64,000 nt of DNA from Oscillospiraceae bacterium (GTDB lineage: Bacteria > Bacillota > Clostridia > Oscillospirales > Acutalibacteraceae): assembly GCA_009779495.1 (NCBI GenBank), contig WRED01000002.1, forward strand, positions 1-64,000, written 5' to 3'. Below are positions 15,889-23,204 of this stretch, piece after piece; the first letter of the stretch is position 1, and every line of letters starts with the position of its first letter. Below the pieces are notes generated by a model. The model made no database searches, was not told the DNA's origin, and saw nothing but the letters and a program-made list of their open reading frames with translations. A program made the translations under genes and the position numbers.

Positions 15889-16626
15889 TTAGCTTGATTT
15901 TAACGCATAAATCTCAACATCATGCTGTGCAACCTTGTCTTCAAGGATTTTCAAGCGTTTATCCCGTGCCTTGTCGCGGTCAATAACTGCCGTAAGCCCC
16001 TCAAGCGCCATCTGTATGCGCGGATGCTCTTCGTTTTCAGCCATGAGCACTGACCGCTCAACAACGTCAAGGGACTGTTTGGCCTTGCCAAGTTCTTGTT
16101 TAACATTGCCAAGTTCTTGTTTGACGGTGCCGAGTTCATTTTTGACATTGCCAAGTTCTTGTTTGACGGTGCCGAGTTCATTTTTGACAGTACCAAGGTC
16201 GTTTTTGACATTGCCAAGTTCTTGTTTGACGGTGCCAAGTTCTTGTTTGACGGTGCCGAGTTCATTTTTGACATTGCCAAGTTCTTGTTTGACGGTGCCA
16301 AGTTCTTGTTTGACGGTGCCAAGTTCTTGTTTGACGGTGCCGAGTTCTTGTTTGACGGTGCCAAGTTCTTGTTTGACGGTGCCAAGTTCTTGTTTGACGG
16401 TGCCGAGTTCTTGTTTGACGGTGCCGAGTTCATTTTTGACAGTACCAAGGTCGTTTTTGACAGTACCAAGGTCGTTTTTGACAGTGTCAAGGTCGTTTTT
16501 GACAGTGTCAAGGTCTCCGCGAAATTCAGACATACCTTGCTCCAGCTTAGTTTGCCCTTGCTTTAATTCAGTTATATCGCCTTGCATTTGTTCTAATATT
16601 GCCAGAATTTTTTCTTCATTATTCAC
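15889..16626 (-). CDS. Heptad-repeat coiled-coil protein
   Basis: A 245-residue, almost entirely helical protein. After an N-terminal helix (EEKILAILEQMQGDITELKQGQ), about 21 heptads of the form ELGTVKQ / ELGNVKN / DLGTVKN run without break. A non-repetitive C-terminus (LDVVERSVLMAENEEHPRIQ and onward) follows. Heptads put Leu and Val at coiled-coil core positions. Preferred start is GTG 16626, after AGAGGTG; GTG 16635 is the alternative. There is no signal peptide or membrane segment. A promoter lies at 16649-16677. The array is a 21-base DNA repeat and probably varies in copy number. Function unknown; a spacer or scaffold role is inference. Confidence 0.7.
   Translation of the reverse strand: MNNEEKILAILEQMQGDITELKQGQTKLEQGMSEFRGDLDTVKNDLDTVKNDLGTVKNDLGTVKNELGTVKQELGTVKQELGTVKQELGTVKQELGTVKQELGTVKQELGTVKQELGNVKNELGTVKQELGTVKQELGNVKNDLGTVKNELGTVKQELGNVKNELGTVKQELGNVKQELGKAKQSLDVVERSVLMAENEEHPRIQMALEGLTAVIDRDKARDKRLKILEDKVAQHDVEIYALKSS
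16084..16512. repeat. 21-base minisatellite encoding the heptads
   Basis: About twenty near-identical units (for example TTGACGGTGCCAAGTTCTTGT) lie inside the coiled-coil gene. Because the unit is a multiple of three with few stops, other frames stay open on both strands and give false ORFs. Confidence 0.9.
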
Positions 16627-16648
16627 ACCGATCACCTCTTACTAAATT

Positions 16649-16677
16649 ATTATATCACGCGCAAACCTGAATTGCAA
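16649..16677 (-). promoter_or_regulatory. Promoter of coiled-coil gene
   Basis: On the minus strand, TTGCAA (16672-16677), 17 bases, then TATAAT (16649-16654). Confidence 0.7.
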
Positions 16678-16711
16678 CGTTAATTCAAATATCACGAGCA
16701 TGAATTTTGCA

Positions 16712-16740
16712 TTGCATTTGCAAATTATTTTGTGTATAAT
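16712..16740 (+). promoter_or_regulatory. Promoter of propeller gene
   Basis: TTGCAT (16712-16717), 17 bases, TATAAT (16735-16740). It is divergent from the coiled-coil gene promoter. Confidence 0.7.
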
Positions 16741-16771
16741 AATCAACATCAACATAGACAGGAGACAAACC

Positions 16772-18895
16772 ATGAACACAAAATCGAAGTATTACGCGGG
16801 ATCGTTCCCGCAGAGGACGGCAACATTTTTTACGGCGAAAAACGGCCTGCCGTCAGACGCAATCCTTGCCCTCGCCCTCGACAAAAACAACGTCCTGTAC
16901 GCCGGGACGGAGAAAGGCCTGAGCCGCTTTGACGGTGAGGCGTTCACAAAGGTGAAGCTGGGCGGCGGCCCGGAAGCCGTAGGCGTACTGTACCGCGACA
17001 GGGAGGGCACGGTCTGGGCGGGGGCGGGCGATACTGTTTACTCGGTGGAGAACGGCAAGGCGACATCGGCGAAGAAGCTTGACAGCAAGGCCGTCTGCGC
17101 CTGCGAGGACGGTGACGGCACGCTGTGGCTGGCGACAGAAAACGCGGTCTACAAAAAAGAAAAGGCCGGGTTCACCCTGTATTATGACGAGGTGGACGGC
17201 GGCGCAGTTCGCGTGATGGCGGCTGTCGGGAGCGGCCGGCTCTACACGGCGAATCACAGGGAGCTTCGCGGGCTTCACGGCAAGCGCCCGCGCTGGGCGG
17301 GCATTTCGCCTGACGTGTCCGATATGCCGTCTACCTGCGTCCATGATATGGCCGCCGACTCCTGGGGCCACATCTGGATAGGCACGGACAAAGGCGTGTG
17401 TATATACGACGCGCAGAGGACCTGGTTTACATACGAGAACATCATCCATCTGCCCGAGGGCAACATAAAGAAAATCGTGATCGGCGAAAACGGCGCGCGC
17501 TATTATGGCACGGATTTAGGTCTTATCATTCAAAATGGCGTACATGAAAGTTTTTTGGGCGCGGAGCTTTGGCTTCCTGACGATGAGGTGACGGCCATAG
17601 CCGCGTCCGGCGACGGGAATATTCTGTGGGTCGGCACGAAAAAGGGCGTCAGCCGCATCGTCACGACGATGATGACGCTGTCTGAAAAGGCGGCGCACTA
17701 TCAGGATATGATGGAGAAGTACCAGATCCGCGAGGGCTTTGCGGTGGTTCGGAAGCTTACGGTGAAGAATGACGTGACGTCCGGCGGAGTTGAGATCAGC
17801 GATAATGACGGCCTGTGGACGGCCTGCTACGCGGCGGCGCAGTCGTTGCGTTACGCGGTGACGGGAGAAGAAGAGGCGATAGAATTGGCGCGGCGTTCCG
17901 TCAGGGCCATGCTGCGGCTGAACTACGTTACGGGCATACCGGGCTTTCCGGCAAGATCGTACAGGCGGCCGGGCGAGCTGCGCTACGGCGACGGGGATAT
18001 CGAGTGGCACAAGGCGAGCGACGATACAGGCGAGCTTGAGTGGAAAGGCGAAACGTCCAGCGACGAGGTCATGGGGCATTTCTTCGGGCTGTGCTATTAC
18101 TACGATCTCTGCGCCGATGAAGAGGAAAAGCGCGAAATCGCGGCGGCGCTCCAGGCGATCGCCGACCATATTTTGGAGCATGATTACACGCTCTGCGACA
18201 CGGACGGGCTTCCGGCCACATGGTCGCATTGGGGGCCGGGGGAGCTGAATGAAAGCGATATCTGGTTTTGGGAAAAGCGCATAAACTCTTTCGAGCTGCT
18301 GTGCATCCTGCGCGTGGTTCACAAAATGACGGGTGACGAAAAATATGACGCGGCGTACAGAGATCTTGTTACGAACCACCACTACGCGCTGAACAGTATG
18401 CAGCATAAGCTCGACGACGCGCACGACAATCATATCGACGATCATCTGGGCTTTTTGACGTCGGCGGTCATCCTGCGCTACGAGGATGACCCGATGATGC
18501 GGCAGTTTTACCTGCTTGCGCTGCGCCACCACTGGAACTACGAGCGCATTGAGCGGTGTCCCTATTGGAACCTGATCTACGGCGCGTTTTCGGGCGACAC
18601 ATGCGACATCGACGTGACAGTGAAGAGTATGCGCGAGCTGCCGCTGGACTTCGTCAAGCACAGCGTGCGCAACAGCAAACGCCCCGGCCTTGTCTGGGAC
18701 GACGGGGCGGAATACTTCGGCGGAGGCAGACAGCTTAAAAGCCCGCTGCCATACGATGAAAAGCCGGTGGGGATGTATGACTGCAACCCGTTTCGGGCTG
18801 ACGGCGGCGACGGCGGGATGAGCCTTGAATTCGGGTGCGTGTATCTTTTGCCGTATTGGTTTGGCAGATATTACGGACTGATTGGCGAGGATTAG
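16772..18895 (+). CDS. Two-component-regulator-type beta-propeller fused to alpha-barrel domain
   Basis: 707 residues. ATG 16772 follows AGGAGA. The N-terminal half (about residues 25-310) has repeated blades of the Reg_prop type: NGLPSDAILALALDKNN, LYAGTEKGLSRFDG, WIGTDKGVCIYD, WVGTKKGVSRI. The C-terminal half (about 340-705) is helical with aromatic and His-rich segments (WSHWGPGELNESDIWFWEKR, DDHLGFLTSAVILRY), suggesting an alpha/alpha-toroid as in glycoside hydrolases or lyases. No histidine kinase or membrane segment follows the propeller, unlike hybrid sensors. No signal peptide, so probably cytosolic. Enzyme activity is inferred only. Confidence 0.6.
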   Translation: MNTKSKYYAGSFPQRTATFFTAKNGLPSDAILALALDKNNVLYAGTEKGLSRFDGEAFTKVKLGGGPEAVGVLYRDREGTVWAGAGDTVYSVENGKATSAKKLDSKAVCACEDGDGTLWLATENAVYKKEKAGFTLYYDEVDGGAVRVMAAVGSGRLYTANHRELRGLHGKRPRWAGISPDVSDMPSTCVHDMAADSWGHIWIGTDKGVCIYDAQRTWFTYENIIHLPEGNIKKIVIGENGARYYGTDLGLIIQNGVHESFLGAELWLPDDEVTAIAASGDGNILWVGTKKGVSRIVTTMMTLSEKAAHYQDMMEKYQIREGFAVVRKLTVKNDVTSGGVEISDNDGLWTACYAAAQSLRYAVTGEEEAIELARRSVRAMLRLNYVTGIPGFPARSYRRPGELRYGDGDIEWHKASDDTGELEWKGETSSDEVMGHFFGLCYYYDLCADEEEKREIAAALQAIADHILEHDYTLCDTDGLPATWSHWGPGELNESDIWFWEKRINSFELLCILRVVHKMTGDEKYDAAYRDLVTNHHYALNSMQHKLDDAHDNHIDDHLGFLTSAVILRYEDDPMMRQFYLLALRHHWNYERIERCPYWNLIYGAFSGDTCDIDVTVKSMRELPLDFVKHSVRNSKRPGLVWDDGAEYFGGGRQLKSPLPYDEKPVGMYDCNPFRADGGDGGMSLEFGCVYLLPYWFGRYYGLIGED

Positions 18896-18909
18896 TAATA
18901 TTACGTGGA

Positions 18910-18939
18910 GTAGGGTCGGGCTTTCATGCCCGACCCTAC
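18910..18939. terminator. Perfect 12-bp hairpin between convergent genes
   Basis: GTAGGGTCGGGC, loop TTTCAT, GCCCGACCCTAC. It lies between the propeller gene and deoC and supplies the deoC stop codon (TAG on the minus strand). It lacks a T-run, so it may be a REP-type repeat that also helps stop transcription. Confidence 0.55.
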
Positions 18940-19595
18940 AAAGCGGCGTCCTCTTTCACAAGTTTCACAATCGCGCTCGTCCCAAGCCTGTTCGCGCCGA
19001 GGTTCAGAAAATCCTCCGCGTCCGTGAGTGTCCGAATGCCGCCGGCCGCCTTGATCTTTACGTGCGGGGCGACATGCGCTTTGAGCAGCGCCACGTCCTC
19101 GCGGGTTGCGCCGCCGCTCGAAAAGCCCGTCGAGGTTTTGATGTATTCCGCGCCGGACTCCGATACAAGCCCGCACATCGTGATTTTTTCATCCCGCGTC
19201 AACAGGCATGTCTCTATAATCACCTTTAAAAGCCTGCCCGAGCAGGCTTTTTTGACTTCCCGGATATCGTCCAGTACGCGGCCATGCTGTCCGGCCTTGA
19301 GCAGGCCGACGTTGATCACTATGTCGATTTCATCCGCGCCTTTTTTCACGGCTTCGGCTGTTTCGAAGCATTTTGCCTGTGTGGTTGAGTAGCCAGTCGG
19401 GAAGCCGGCTACCGTGCAGATCGGCAGCCGCCCGGCGACATAATCGGCGGCCTCGCGGACATAGCAGGGCGGAATGCAGACAGACGCTGTACGAAAGCGC
19501 AGACCGTCGCCGCACAGGGATATGATGTCGTCAAGGGTCGCGGCGGGGGAGAGGTTGGTGTGATCGACCGATGAGAGAATTTTTTCGATGTCCAT
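18936..19595 (-). CDS. deoC: Deoxyribose-phosphate aldolase
   Basis: Cleaves 2-deoxyribose-5-phosphate to glyceraldehyde-3-phosphate and acetaldehyde in deoxynucleoside catabolism. The 219-residue class I aldolase has EIDIVINVGLLKAG, LLKVIIETCLLT with the first active-site Lys, the Schiff-base Lys (about 153) in EYIKTSTGFSSGGAT, and IKAAGGIRTLTDAEDFLNLGANRLGTS. It stands alone with no deo-operon partners in the window. The stop codon lies inside a palindromic repeat. Confidence 0.95.
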   Translation of the reverse strand: MDIEKILSSVDHTNLSPAATLDDIISLCGDGLRFRTASVCIPPCYVREAADYVAGRLPICTVAGFPTGYSTTQAKCFETAEAVKKGADEIDIVINVGLLKAGQHGRVLDDIREVKKACSGRLLKVIIETCLLTRDEKITMCGLVSESGAEYIKTSTGFSSGGATREDVALLKAHVAPHVKIKAAGGIRTLTDAEDFLNLGANRLGTSAIVKLVKEDAAL

Positions 19596-19618
19596 GGCGT
19601 ATACTCCTTATTTTATAC

Positions 19619-19647
19619 TTGACAATGGTTCGCGTTCGCGGTAATAT
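19619..19647 (+). promoter_or_regulatory. Promoter of lipase gene
   Basis: TTGACA (19619-19624), 17 bases, TAATAT (19642-19647), 37 bases before the ATG at 19685. Confidence 0.75.
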
Positions 19648-19684
19648 ATTCATGGCGAATTCATTTTGTATAGGGGGACTTAAA

Positions 19685-20683
19685 ATGAAAAAAACTTACA
19701 AGATTACAGCGCTGATTTTGGTTATTTGCATGATTTTCTGCGCGGCGGCGTTTGGAGCGTCCGCATCCCTCCCGATTCCGAACGAGTGGGACGTATGCGA
19801 CCGTGACCTGGCCATGTTTGCGCTTTTAGTCGCGCGTGACGGGACGGACGTCGTCGGGAGCATGTATCAGCAGGAGGAGTATAACCCGGAGACGGACCGG
19901 AAGCCGTTTTTCGGCTACGCCGATCTTGCTGAGTTTGAGAGGTGGACTCTGGTCGACGACACGGCGGAGTGGTCGGACATATTCAAAAGCGCCGAGTTCC
20001 GCGCGCAGACTTTCAAGATTGACAACAGCGTCGTAATCGCTATACGCGGGACGGACGGTGAAATCGGCGAATGGGTGTATAACATCGCCTCGTTTATCAT
20101 CAACGTCCACATCGAGGAAAAGAACGCCCGGGCTTACGCGCTGAAGATAGCGGACGAGTACCCTGACTGCAAAATCTACATAACGGGGCACTCGCTGGGC
20201 GGGTATCTGGCGTACTTCGCCGCCGCCGAGCTACTTGAAAAGAGACCTGACGCAAAGCTTGAGCGCGTCGTGCCGTTCAACGCGATGGGTATGGATTTTA
20301 TCCCCCTGCTGTCGTTCAAAAACGCCAAAACGCTGTCGCTTTTGGATGAATTCAGCGAGTCGGGCACGAACGGCAAGCTGGTATATTACCACATAAACGG
20401 CGACTTCGGTTCAGGCATGGGCTTTCATCCGGGCGAGGGTGTGTTCTTTGACATAGCGGAGAACGTCAGAAACGAGGTGCTGGGCAGAAGCGCGCCGAGC
20501 GCTTTGGAGGAGTTCTTCTGGGGCAAGCTGGCCGTTCCCGTGATGAATCTTGTCGTTGCGGACGATTTCGCGGGATATTATCAGCAGTACGGCGCGAAAA
20601 CCGTGCCGGATTTTCTCAGTGCGTCACATGATATGTGCAACTTTTTGTGCCATTTGACGCGGGGGACGAGCGGGGCAAAGTAA
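19685..20683 (+). CDS. Secreted class 3 lipase-like alpha/beta hydrolase
   Basis: 332 residues. ATG 19685 follows GGGGGA. A Sec signal peptide (MKKTYKITALILVICMIFC and on, ending near ASA) directs export. The alpha/beta-hydrolase domain has IAIRGTDGEIGEW (oxyanion region, as in lipase class 3) and the nucleophile elbow ITGHSLGGYLAYF with Ser near 170. A later Asp and His are available (for example ADDF and SHDM) but I cannot assign the triad firmly. Probably an extracellular lipase or esterase; substrate unknown. Confidence 0.8.
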   Translation: MKKTYKITALILVICMIFCAAAFGASASLPIPNEWDVCDRDLAMFALLVARDGTDVVGSMYQQEEYNPETDRKPFFGYADLAEFERWTLVDDTAEWSDIFKSAEFRAQTFKIDNSVVIAIRGTDGEIGEWVYNIASFIINVHIEEKNARAYALKIADEYPDCKIYITGHSLGGYLAYFAAAELLEKRPDAKLERVVPFNAMGMDFIPLLSFKNAKTLSLLDEFSESGTNGKLVYYHINGDFGSGMGFHPGEGVFFDIAENVRNEVLGRSAPSALEEFFWGKLAVPVMNLVVADDFAGYYQQYGAKTVPDFLSASHDMCNFLCHLTRGTSGAK

Positions 20684-20696
20684 CTATTAGCATTTG

Positions 20697-20893
20697 TATT
20701 GACTTTGAATTTCCGAACCCCTCCGCCCCTGCGGGGCACCTCCCCTTGCAAGGGAGGCCTTGGCAAACACACTTCACGTTCCCAAGCCTCCCCTGCAAGG
20801 GGAGGTGGCGCGAAGCGCCGGAGGGATTTTATAGCCTGGCACAACAAACTTTTGTATCAATACAAAGGTCTGAAACAACCTAATTATTTAAGT
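20697..20893. repeat. CCCCTCC palindromic repeat element, copy B
   Basis: Full-length copy. The core arms at 20716-20724 and 20820-20828 enclose CACCTCCCCTTGCAAGGGAGG and its complement. The outer flanks (TTTGTATTGACTTTGAATTT; CACAACAAACTTTTGTATCAATACAAAGG) are shared with copies A and C. It lies between the convergent lipase and oxidoreductase genes. Confidence 0.85.
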
Positions 20894-20896
20894 TGA

Positions 20897-22030
20897 CTAC
20901 AACCTTAGAACCTGATCTTCAAGCGGAGTTTGCGGCCTGAACCGCGGCATGTCGATTTGCCTGCCGCCGTTTGTGACCGAAAGCTCAGACAGCAGACCGA
21001 CAGCCGTCCACTCGCACGCGTCATACACGTCGATGGGCGGCTTTGTGCCGTTTAAGGCCGCGTCGATAAAATCGTCCACAAGGAAGAAGTCACCGCCCCA
21101 GTGGCCGGCATTTTTCTGTTCCTCCGTGGCGTTTTTGTAACGCGCGGGGAGGTACGCGTCATAGAAGTCCGAGAGGGGCGCCCAGTCTGCGTGATTCTGT
21201 TGCCCCGGGGATTCCAGCCAGACCTTGTGCTCGTCACCGAGTCCGCGCGGCGCCTCGTAGCAACCCTTTGTTCCCTGGAGGCTGTAGTAGGCCATGTTGT
21301 GCGGCCGTTTTGACATGCAGTCCACGCGCGCCTTGATAAGCGCGCCGCTTTCCATTTGGCACAGGGTCAGGGTCGTGTCGTCCTGGCGCAGGCTTTCGAG
21401 CCGCGCCATGTTCTGGCCGCTCCCGCAGCAGATCACCGATTTTACGTGATCTCCCTCAAACCACTGCGCGACGGGGCCTATGCTGTGCGTCGGATAAAAA
21501 CAGCCGCGCTTGCCCAATTGCCAGTATTTGCGCCAAGTGCGGCGGCCGTCATCGGCGAAAGTCATGTGGACGACGTTGTGCAGGTATTCGCCCTCGCCGA
21601 AATAGACGTTGCCGAACAGCCCGTCCCTGACCATGCCGCGAATCACGTGGTTTTGCGGGATGTAGCAGTAATTTTCCGCGAGCATGTACGTCTTTTTTGA
21701 GCGTTCGACCGCCTCAATGAGCCACCACAGCTCGTCCAGCGTCACGCCCGCCGTGACCTCCGACAGCACGTGCTTGCCGCTTTCGAGCGCCTGAATAGCC
21801 TGCGGGACATGGCACTGCATCGGCGTGGCGATGACCACGGCGTCAATGTCGCTTTCGAGCATGTCCTCATACACGCGGAACCTGCTTTGTATGCCGTACT
21901 TTTCCGCCGCGCGGTCCATGACGCTTTCGTCCAGATCGCAGATCGCGGAGATGACGGCGTCGTCTGGCCTGTTTTTGAATCCGGCGGCGGCGCTCAGGCC
22001 GCGTCCGCCTGCGATGCCTACCTTTAACAT
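20897..22030 (-). CDS. Gfo/Idh/MocA family oxidoreductase
   Basis: 377-residue NAD(P)-dependent oxidoreductase, probably acting on a sugar or inositol. The start at 22030 gives the Rossmann opening MLKVGIAGGRG; GTG 22042 sits only one base from AGGAG. The family blocks are present: DAVVIATPMQCHVPQAIQAL, GKHVLSEVTAGVTLDE with a Ser-Glu in place of the usual EKP, and the C-terminal alpha/beta substrate domain with GCFYPTHSIGPVAQWF (catalytic His candidate). The Lys of the EKP motif appears to be replaced, which may mean a different or altered activity. Confidence 0.85.
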   Translation of the reverse strand: MLKVGIAGGRGLSAAAGFKNRPDDAVISAICDLDESVMDRAAEKYGIQSRFRVYEDMLESDIDAVVIATPMQCHVPQAIQALESGKHVLSEVTAGVTLDELWWLIEAVERSKKTYMLAENYCYIPQNHVIRGMVRDGLFGNVYFGEGEYLHNVVHMTFADDGRRTWRKYWQLGKRGCFYPTHSIGPVAQWFEGDHVKSVICCGSGQNMARLESLRQDDTTLTLCQMESGALIKARVDCMSKRPHNMAYYSLQGTKGCYEAPRGLGDEHKVWLESPGQQNHADWAPLSDFYDAYLPARYKNATEEQKNAGHWGGDFFLVDDFIDAALNGTKPPIDVYDACEWTAVGLLSELSVTNGGRQIDMPRFRPQTPLEDQVLRL

Positions 22031-22055
22031 GAGACCAATCACGCTCCTTTTTGTC

Positions 22056-22090
22056 TATAGTCAAACCGGTTTTTAAGTGGTTTGACTATA
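22056..22090. repeat. TATAGTCAAACC palindromic repeat, intact
   Basis: A 12-bp perfect inverted repeat (TATAGTCAAACC / GGTTTGACTATA) around an 11-base centre. It belongs with copies at 12025, 15202, 47512 and 58258. It lies upstream of the oxidoreductase, so it could also be an operator. Confidence 0.65.
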
Positions 22091-22200
22091 TTATACCGCC
22101 TTGCGCTTTCGGAAGCAAGGAAAAATCTGACCCTGATAAAAATTGCTTGTACAAACGCGCCTTATGTGTTCAACGGGTAGGAAAGGATGGTAAATCAGTT

Positions 22201-23040
22201 ATGTCTATCGACAATATCATCAACGAATTAACAGCTGTTTTGAAGCGTACCGCAAACGGATCCTGTTCCATCGCTTTAGCCGGTGCGCATACAAAGGGTA
22301 CGGCAGATGCTGATTCCGATTTGGATTTTTATATGATTGTGGAAGATGTAAAGCCTTACGGTGAGATACTGGAAATCATTCAATCGGTTGCGGACAACGT
22401 GTTTTCAATCTATATTTCAAGCGATTTTGACGAAACGCCATATGGCGGCTCCATTGATTTTCGGTATCAGGGTATTCCGATTGAAACAACGGTACACACA
22501 GCTTCGCGCTTAAGCCAAAGGGTGAACGAATGCCTTGACGGAAAGTTCGAAATTATTCCCCAAACATGGACCTCCAACGGATACTATACATTTATCTACC
22601 TTAGTGAACTGCACTTCATCCAGCCGCTTTATGACCCAAACGAAGTTATAAAGACATATAAAAGTAAGCTAAAGCAGTACCCCGAAAAACTAAGGGAATC
22701 AATTGTTGATTGTTTTTTTGAACGGGCAAACACTTGGCTGAACAACTTTCATTACGAAAGCGCGATTCAGAGAAGCGATGTTTTGTTTACCGCGCCAATT
22801 GTCCTGCACACGATTTTAGATATGATTCAAGTTATTTTTGCATTGAACAGAAAGTATTTTTACGGTGATAAAAAACTCCAGAGCGCTTTGGCAAGGATGC
22901 CTTACTGTCCTGTTGAGTTGCTGGATAATCTGGAGTTCCTGCTATCCGCGTCAAGTGATTCCAACATCCTTGAGAAGCAGTGCGCAATCTTGCGGGATAT
23001 CCGTGACGAGTTATTTGCAAGGATAAAGGTCATGCAATAA
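22201..23040 (+). CDS. Nucleotidyltransferase-domain protein
   Basis: 279-residue protein, AT-richer than its neighbours. The N-terminal part has the polymerase-beta-type signature SIALAGAHTKGTADADSDLDFYMI, with the two Asp of the metal site, and a third acidic strand at SIDFRYQGIPIE. The C-terminal half is helical and resembles the DUF4037-like substrate domain of aminoglycoside or MNT-type nucleotidyltransferases. ATG 22201 is preferred (frame open to 22051). It could be an antibiotic-modifying enzyme or a solitary tRNA or protein nucleotidylating enzyme. There is no toxin-antitoxin partner next to it. Confidence 0.65.
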   Translation: MSIDNIINELTAVLKRTANGSCSIALAGAHTKGTADADSDLDFYMIVEDVKPYGEILEIIQSVADNVFSIYISSDFDETPYGGSIDFRYQGIPIETTVHTASRLSQRVNECLDGKFEIIPQTWTSNGYYTFIYLSELHFIQPLYDPNEVIKTYKSKLKQYPEKLRESIVDCFFERANTWLNNFHYESAIQRSDVLFTAPIVLHTILDMIQVIFALNRKYFYGDKKLQSALARMPYCPVELLDNLEFLLSASSDSNILEKQCAILRDIRDELFARIKVMQ

Positions 23041-23074
23041 GGTGCAAAACGGTGCATTTTCGGTAAAGAACCGC

Positions 23075-23107
23075 GCCGATTGGCAGTGTTCCCTATTGCT
23101 AATCGGC
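23075..23107. promoter_or_regulatory. Operator-like inverted repeat over -35 box
   Basis: GCCGATTGGCA and TGCTAATCGGC form an 11-bp inverted repeat with one mismatch. The right arm overlaps the -35 box at 23096, as a repressor site would. It could instead be a terminator stem for the upstream gene, but no T-run follows. Confidence 0.45.
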
Positions 23108-23124
23108 ACGTTATCTGTTATAAT
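23096..23124 (+). promoter_or_regulatory. Promoter of GPH symporter gene
   Basis: TTGCTA (23096-23101), 17 bases, TATAAT (23119-23124). Confidence 0.7.
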
Positions 23125-23204
23125 AGAGATACAGGCGGGGAACGCCTCTAATTCTGGTATGTGTTTATTTTGAGGAATATCAAAAAATGCTTAGGGGGAT
23201 ACAA

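Noticed and set aside
16084..16512. CRISPR-like array
   Set aside because: The repeats are contiguous 21-base units without spacers and lie in a coding frame.
15935..16645. Long plus-strand ORFs over the coiled-coil gene
   Set aside because: They arise because the 21-base repeat is stop-free in several frames. The minus-strand frame has a promoter, ribosome site and a true heptad pattern.
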